Source of the DNA: Histoplasma ohiense
Lineage: Eukaryota > Ascomycota > Eurotiomycetes > Onygenales > Ajellomycetaceae
Assembly: GCA_017607445.1 (NCBI GenBank)
Contig: JAEVHH010000004.1
Span: 620,001-684,000, forward strand
Reading direction: 5' to 3'
DNA length: 64,000 bases
In this document: one piece after another, positions 58,943-64,000 of the stretch
Layout: the number at the start of each line of letters is the position of its first letter
How positions within the stretch are numbered: the first letter of the stretch is position 1
Position numbers and translations under genes: made by a program
The notes under the pieces: model-generated
Seen by the model: only the letters and a program-made list of their open reading frames with translations
The model's database searches: none
Told to the model about the DNA's origin: nothing

Positions 58943-61900
58943 ATGTCTCCGTCACATCAGGCTCGCTTGACCATAACCACTGCGGTCCTCACCACTTCAC
59001 AAGCTTGTCCTCAGCTACCTCGCCGGCTGCTCCCATTCCCAATCCCATATCCTCAGCCAGTATCTCTGCGCGCACTCCCCTGCGTTGCCTCTTCTCCTTT
59101 CGTTGTCAATAATTTAGCCTCTTCCAGTTTTGCCATCATAGGACGCCACCTATCCACAAGCACTACCCTTCCAGCACAGCAGCCTCACCACCACCACCAT
59201 CATCAGCAGCAGCAGCAGCAGCAGCAGATTCACCCTCTATTTCCAAATCCTCAGCACACTATGGCAATCGTTGAACGCCTTACTGAGGACCTCGAGAAGC
59301 CCTCCGTCGACGATCGCTCATACCGTGTGATCCGTCTTCCAAACAAGTTAGAGGCTCTACTAGTCCATGATCCAGATACGGACAAGGCGAGCGCGTCGGT
59401 TAACGTCAACGTTGGCAATTTCTCAGACGATGATGACCTCCCGGGAATTGCCCATGCTGTTGAACATGCTCTCTTTATGGGGACTAAGAAGGTGAAGCCG
59501 TCTAACCTCTGGCTGCGGAGATGTTAAAAATAGGAAAAAAAATGACTCTTGCTAATGAATCTCGTCGTCTAGTACCCCAAAGAAAATGCCTACAACCAGT
59601 ACCTAGCAGCACATTCTGGACATTCAAATGCATACACGGGAGCAACGGAGACAAATTATTTCTTCGAAGTAGCTGCCACAGCAACCTCAGTTTCCAAAAG
59701 CACTCAGTCGAGCACTCCCGCCACCCCAATACCCGCAGAGGTGGAGCCATTGACGGATGGCCTTTCAAGACCAACCATACCGCTCACTGCTCCTGCTGCC
59801 GACAGTGCAGTGTCTTCTTCCAGCGATTTGGTACCCCCTCTTTATGGTGCTCTTGATCGATTTGCCCAGTTCTTCATTGCTCCACTTTTCCTCGAGGCTA
59901 CCCTCGACCGCGAGCTCAGGGCTGTAGACTCGGAAAATAAGAAGAACCTCCAGAATGATGACTGGAGACTCATGCAGCTCAACAAGTCGCTTTCAAACCC
60001 CAAACATCCCTACCACCATTTTTCGACCGGAAATTTGCAAACATTGAGGGACGGACCCCAGTCACGTGGTGTTAATGTACGTGATGAATTCATTCGGTTC
60101 TACGAAACAAACTACTCGGCAAACCGTATGAAACTTGTTGTCCTGGGTCGCGAATCTCTGGATGAGCTAGAGGGGTGGGTTGCAGAACTGTTCGCCGATG
60201 TCAAGAATAAAAACCTGCTGCAAAATAGATGGGATGATGTGCAGCCATATACGCCGGCGGATTTACAGAAGATTTGTTTCGCTAAACCAGTCATGGATAC
60301 TCGATCCTTAGATATTTTCTTCACTTACCAGGACGAAGAGAATCTATATGACTCTAAGCCAGCTCGGTATATCAGCCATCTGATCGGCCACGAAGGCCCC
60401 GGAAGCATCCTTGCCCATATCAAAGCGAAGGGCTGGGCATACGGTCTTTCTGCTGGTCCCATACCCATCTGTCCAGGCTCCGCGTTCTTTACGATATCCA
60501 TCCGCCTTACGGAAGACGGTATCAACAACTACCAGGAAGTCATTAAGACCGTCTTCCAATACATTTCGATACTCAAATCACGAGTGCCAGAAGAATGGAT
60601 TTTCGAAGAGATGAAAACTCTCGCAGAAGTCGATTTCAAATTCAGGCAGAAGTCCCCAGCAAGTGGTTTCACAAGCAGCCTCAGCAGTGTGATGCAGAAA
60701 CCATTCCCTCGTGAATGGCTACTTAGCGGGCCCTATTTGCTGCGGAAATTCGATGGACAGGCCATCCAACGCGCTCTAGATTGCTTCCGGATCGATAGTT
60801 TCAATATCGAACTTGTTTCGCAGACGTATCCCGGGAACTGGGACTCGAAGGAGAAATGGTACGGGACCGAATACAGAGTCGAGAAGCTCCCAACAGACCT
60901 GCTTTCTGAAATCGGACGCATTCTGGAGGCCCCTTCATACAATCCGATGCCAGAGCTTCATTTGCCACACAAGAATGAATTCCTCCCGACTCGCTTTGAT
61001 GTTGAAAAGAAAGAGGTTGCGCAGCCGGCAAAAAGGCCAACTCTCATCCGGAACGACGACCGTGTCAGGGCATGGTTCAAAAAGGATGACACTTTCTATG
61101 TCCCTAAAGCAAGTGTTGAAATTATCCTTCGGAACCCGCTGGCATATGCCACCCCTGGAAACAATGTTCTTACAAAACTAGCGTGTGGGCTAATCCGAGA
61201 TGATCTTCAAGAGTACTCCTATGATGCTGAGCTAGGTGGGCTTGATTACAGTTTATCCCCGAGCGTTTTCGGTCTCGAGGTGTCGGTGTCTGGGTACAAT
61301 GATAAGATGGCAGTCCTCTTGGAAAAAGTTCTACATAGCATGAGGGACTTCAAAGTCAAGCCTGACCGGTTTAAGATCGTTAAACAGCGAATAGCCGATG
61401 GATTCTCGAATTCTGAGTATCAACAACCCTACCACCAGGTTGGAAATGTGACAAGGTACCTCACGGCGGAGAAGACGTGGATTACCGAGCAACTGGCAGC
61501 TGAGTTAGAGCACATCGAACCCGAAGATGTAGCCGCTTTCTTCCCGCAACTCCTCCGTCAAACTCACATCGAGCTTCTGGGCCATGGTAATCTTTATAGG
61601 GAAGACGTGCTGAAAATGGGAAACATGGTCGAATCCGCATTCCATGCCCGCCCATTGCCGCGGTCCCAATGGAACGTGCGACGGAACATAATCATACCAC
61701 CAGGAAGTAATTACATCTACGAAAAGACTCTCAAGGACCCTGCAAACATTAACCACTGTATCGAATATTATCTTTTCGTAGGTGACATTACGGACCCGCA
61801 ATTACGTGCCAAGTTGCTCTTGTTCGGTCAGCTCACCAACGAGCCCGCGTTCGACCAGCTCAGAACGCAGGAACAGCTAGGCTATGTCGTATGGAGCGGC

Positions 61901-62818
61901 ATCCGGTACGGTGCCACCACATTGGGGTATCGGGTCATCATCCAAAGCGAAAAACCCAACAAGTACCTAGAGTCTCGCATCGACGCTTTCCTAATCCGCT
62001 TTGCTCAAGCACTTGACAGCATGACCGACGAGGAATTCGAAGACCACAAACGCAGTCTAATCAACAAGCGCCTTGAGAAGCTGAAGAACCTGAATTCCGA
62101 AATGAGTCGGTTCTGGTCGCATATCACGTCTGAGTACTTTGACTTTACCCAGCATGAGACCGACGCGGAGAAGGTGACGGGATTGACGAAGGGTGATATT
62201 GTCGAGTTTTACCAGCAGTATATCGACCCGCAATCACGAACGCGCGCGAAGTTATCTGTCCATTTGAACGCACAATCCAGCGCACCCGATGACGAGCGCA
62301 AGAAAAAGATAGTCGAGAAACTGTCAGACCTTGTATCATCGTCGTCAACGGAGTTCGATAGCGAGAAATTCAAAGCGTCTTTCGCCAACGTGAACTTCAT
62401 GACGACTGACGTCATGACGAGTAAAGACGCCATCGTGTCAACTCTCAAGGGATTTCTGGAGACTGAACTAAAGCTGGATAGCGAGAAAGTGACCAGCATC
62501 GTCGAGCCGGCTACACACGTGCTTAATGAGATACTAAAAGGGCTCGGGATTAAGGCTATACCTTCGCCACCCTCCACAACTGGGGGCGCCGCAGTCCCTG
62601 CTACCGAGAAAGTCAACGTAACGGTTAACGGGGCAATCAATGGGACGACCAATGGTGCCGCAAATGGCCATGCTGTCATACCAACGCCGTCGTCAAAGCC
62701 CGGGCAGCCGGTGTACATTACCAACGTGTCGGAATATAAGGCGCGTCTTGCCGTCAGTGCTGGGCCGTCCCCAATCGTGGACCTGAGTGAGTTTGAGGAG
62801 ATTGATCCGAAGCTGTGA
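58943..62818 (+). CDS. STE23: Insulysin-type zinc metalloprotease (a-pheromone processing, Ste23-like)
   Basis: M16A protease that degrades or processes small peptides inside a closed chamber. Exon 1 is 58943-59491 (donor GTGAAG) and exon 2 is 59573-62818 (acceptor CTAG); joining gives MGTKKYPKENAYNQYLAAHSG, and the protein has 1264 residues. The inverted zinc motif H-x-x-E-H is HAVEH in GIAHAVEHALFMGT (about residue 172), with the distal Glu in AVDSENKKNLQNDDWR. GATETNYFFEVAA and the C-terminal FDQLRTQEQLGYVVWSGIR fit the family. A Ser/Thr/Pro-rich insertion follows the zinc site. Residues 1-106 contain no Asp or Glu, hold a His6-Gln8 run and the GRHLSTSTT segment, and look like a mitochondrial presequence. 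A second ATG at 59261 (MAIVERLTEDLEKP) would give the usual cytosolic form. The tail is Asn/Gly/Thr rich and ends EFEEIDPKL. Confidence 0.93.
59188..59227 (+). repeat. CAC/CAT and CAG codon repeats (His-Gln tract)
   Basis: Six His codons (CAC/CAT) are followed by eight Gln codons, all CAG, in the N-terminal extension of the STE23-like gene. The CAG run is likely to vary in length between strains. Confidence 0.9.
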
Positions 62819-63932
62819 AGGAGCTTTAGTCTGAATTTTTTTTTTTTTTTTTAATCCCTTAATTTATCCCTTATTATTTTCTCCATTTACTGTCCGATGC
62901 GGGTTGTCATTGGGGAAATGGAATTGCACAATCAGGCGGTGGGGTATGTAACTGACGATTACCAGTCGCCAGGGACTTTCGACTGGTTTTCTGCTTTGTC
63001 CATTGTTTTTCCTGCTGTTTTCATAGATATATACTTTGTATCGCATGTTGACTATACATTTCGTAAGGGAATAGCTATAGAGGAGGTAGTTACATCGCTA
63101 GCTTAGGATGTAATAGAAAAGACAGACAACAGAATATTTCACCACACCACACCACACAGTTACTGCTGTTTACCCATTCCCCGCATTGGATACTCCCTGT
63201 TAAATAAAATATGATATCTACCCCGTAATAAGGCAGCTTGATACGAACGATTCGGGCCGTCCAAACATGGTTTTTTTTTTTTTTTTTTCACTTTCTCCAC
63301 CAGAATTACAGATATGGACTCGATAGAAGAGAGGTGCGTAATGATAATTAAGAATTCTGGAGTATATATTATTTATTTCTTTGTCTTCTTTATATATCGT
63401 ACAACTTTTGGGTATGACGGAATGGCTTGGTCCGCTGGGGTGATGAGTGGATGGGAGCTTCCGTGGGAGGTATGTTACATAGATATCCTAGAGAGTTGTT
63501 GTTAATGATGATGAGGGTCATCACTTTCAATCCAGTCAACCAAGACATAACCAGGACTTCAGAAAGTAGTTCTTCTCTGTGGGATGTATTCACATTCCGG
63601 GCTCCCATATACATGAGAGAAAAGGCGCCAGGCGTAAAAATTGAAACGTTGCCAGAACGAAAGGGATATATGGGATTGAGGAACTGTGGAAAATCAGCCC
63701 ATTATCCACTGATTAACGGAGCATACCGTGTATTTACTCTCACTAAGACCACCAGGGACTTTGGAATTGGTATATCTGGGCAGTGCTTGTTGATCCAGAT
63801 ATGGAGGCGCTCGAATCCAGGCCATGTAGTGGCACAGATGACAACCATGTATATCAGCTACTGGCAGAACATGGACGACATCTGCACAGCGATCTCGTGT
63901 CAAAGTAAAAAAAGACACACATAAGAATAATG
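62819..63932. other. Intergenic, STE23 3' region
   Basis: Contains two poly(T) runs (about 62837-62852 and 63270-63288) and AT-rich sequence. The open frame at 63427-63924 has no protein-like motif. Confidence 0.55.
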
Positions 63933-64000
63933 TGGGGAGAGCCAGGATCGAACCAGCGACCTCGCGGGTACTAGCCGCGGTTCGGCAAATGCGTCTAGGA
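63933..64000 (-). tRNA. tRNA-like 3' portion cut by the window end, possibly tRNA-Thr(AGT)
   Basis: Read on the minus strand, the sequence ends with acceptor half TCTCCCC plus discriminator A (63933) and a T arm GCTGG-TTCGATC-CTGGC with two wobble pairs. The region before it forms a 5-bp stem CGCGG-CTAGTAC-CCGCG whose loop has T33, anticodon AGT and A37, with AGGTC as a five-base variable loop. The bases nearest the edge do not form a clear D arm. A class II or intron-containing tRNA whose 5' half lies outside the window is therefore also possible. The 3' half is convincing; the anticodon is tentative. Confidence 0.5.

Noticed and set aside
63427..63924. 165-codon plus-strand frame near the right end
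   Set aside because: No protein-like conservation pattern could be recognised.
1..64000. CRISPR arrays, rRNA genes, intact transposons and secondary-metabolite clusters
   Set aside because: None seen. There is no regularly spaced repeat array, no rRNA-like sequence, and no transposase or reverse-transcriptase frame.

Overview
The window is nuclear DNA from a filamentous ascomycete. Genes have short introns (about 50-160 nt) with GT-AG ends and CTAAC-type branch points, UTRs and intergenic regions are AT/pyrimidine rich, and the gene content is typical of Eurotiomycetes. The set resembles Onygenales, but I cannot fix a species from sequence alone. All gene identities come from motifs and remembered family features; no database search was run. 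Intron coordinates were read by hand and checked for phase continuity.

Layout, left to right: a 5'-truncated kinesin-4-like motor (1-5405, +); ALG2 mannosyltransferase (+); EME1 junction-endonuclease subunit (+); MCH1-type MFS transporter (-); KCS1 inositol hexakisphosphate kinase (-); an intron-containing tRNA-Pro(TGG) (-); a Cdc11/Nud1/SepM-like septation-network scaffold with leucine-rich repeats (-); an unrecognised disordered protein (+); VPS11 in nine exons with a RING-H2 end (+); a looser stretch (about 36.9-42.7 kb) with a BTB/POZ relic, two nucleotidyltransferase-fold proteins and a calcineurin-like phosphoesterase; an unrecognised basic-tailed nuclear-type protein (+); a secreted chitin deacetylase (-); an RTP1/TANGO6-like RNA polymerase II import/assembly factor carrying an in-frame stop (+); the lariat debranching enzyme DBR1 (-); an insulysin/STE23-type metalloprotease with a mitochondrial-looking N-terminal extension (+); and a tRNA-like sequence cut by the right edge (-).

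Most genes are housekeeping and functionally unrelated: glycosylation, DNA repair, vesicle tethering, cytokinesis, inositol pyrophosphates, RNA processing, cell wall. The accessory-looking part is 36.9-42.7 kb, where a degenerate NTase-like gene and a phosphoesterase are divergently transcribed from a 223-bp gap and an intact-looking NTase follows. Other points of interest are the stop codon in the RTP1-like gene, an upstream ATG overlapping the VPS11 start, and two plausible starts for the STE23-like protease.
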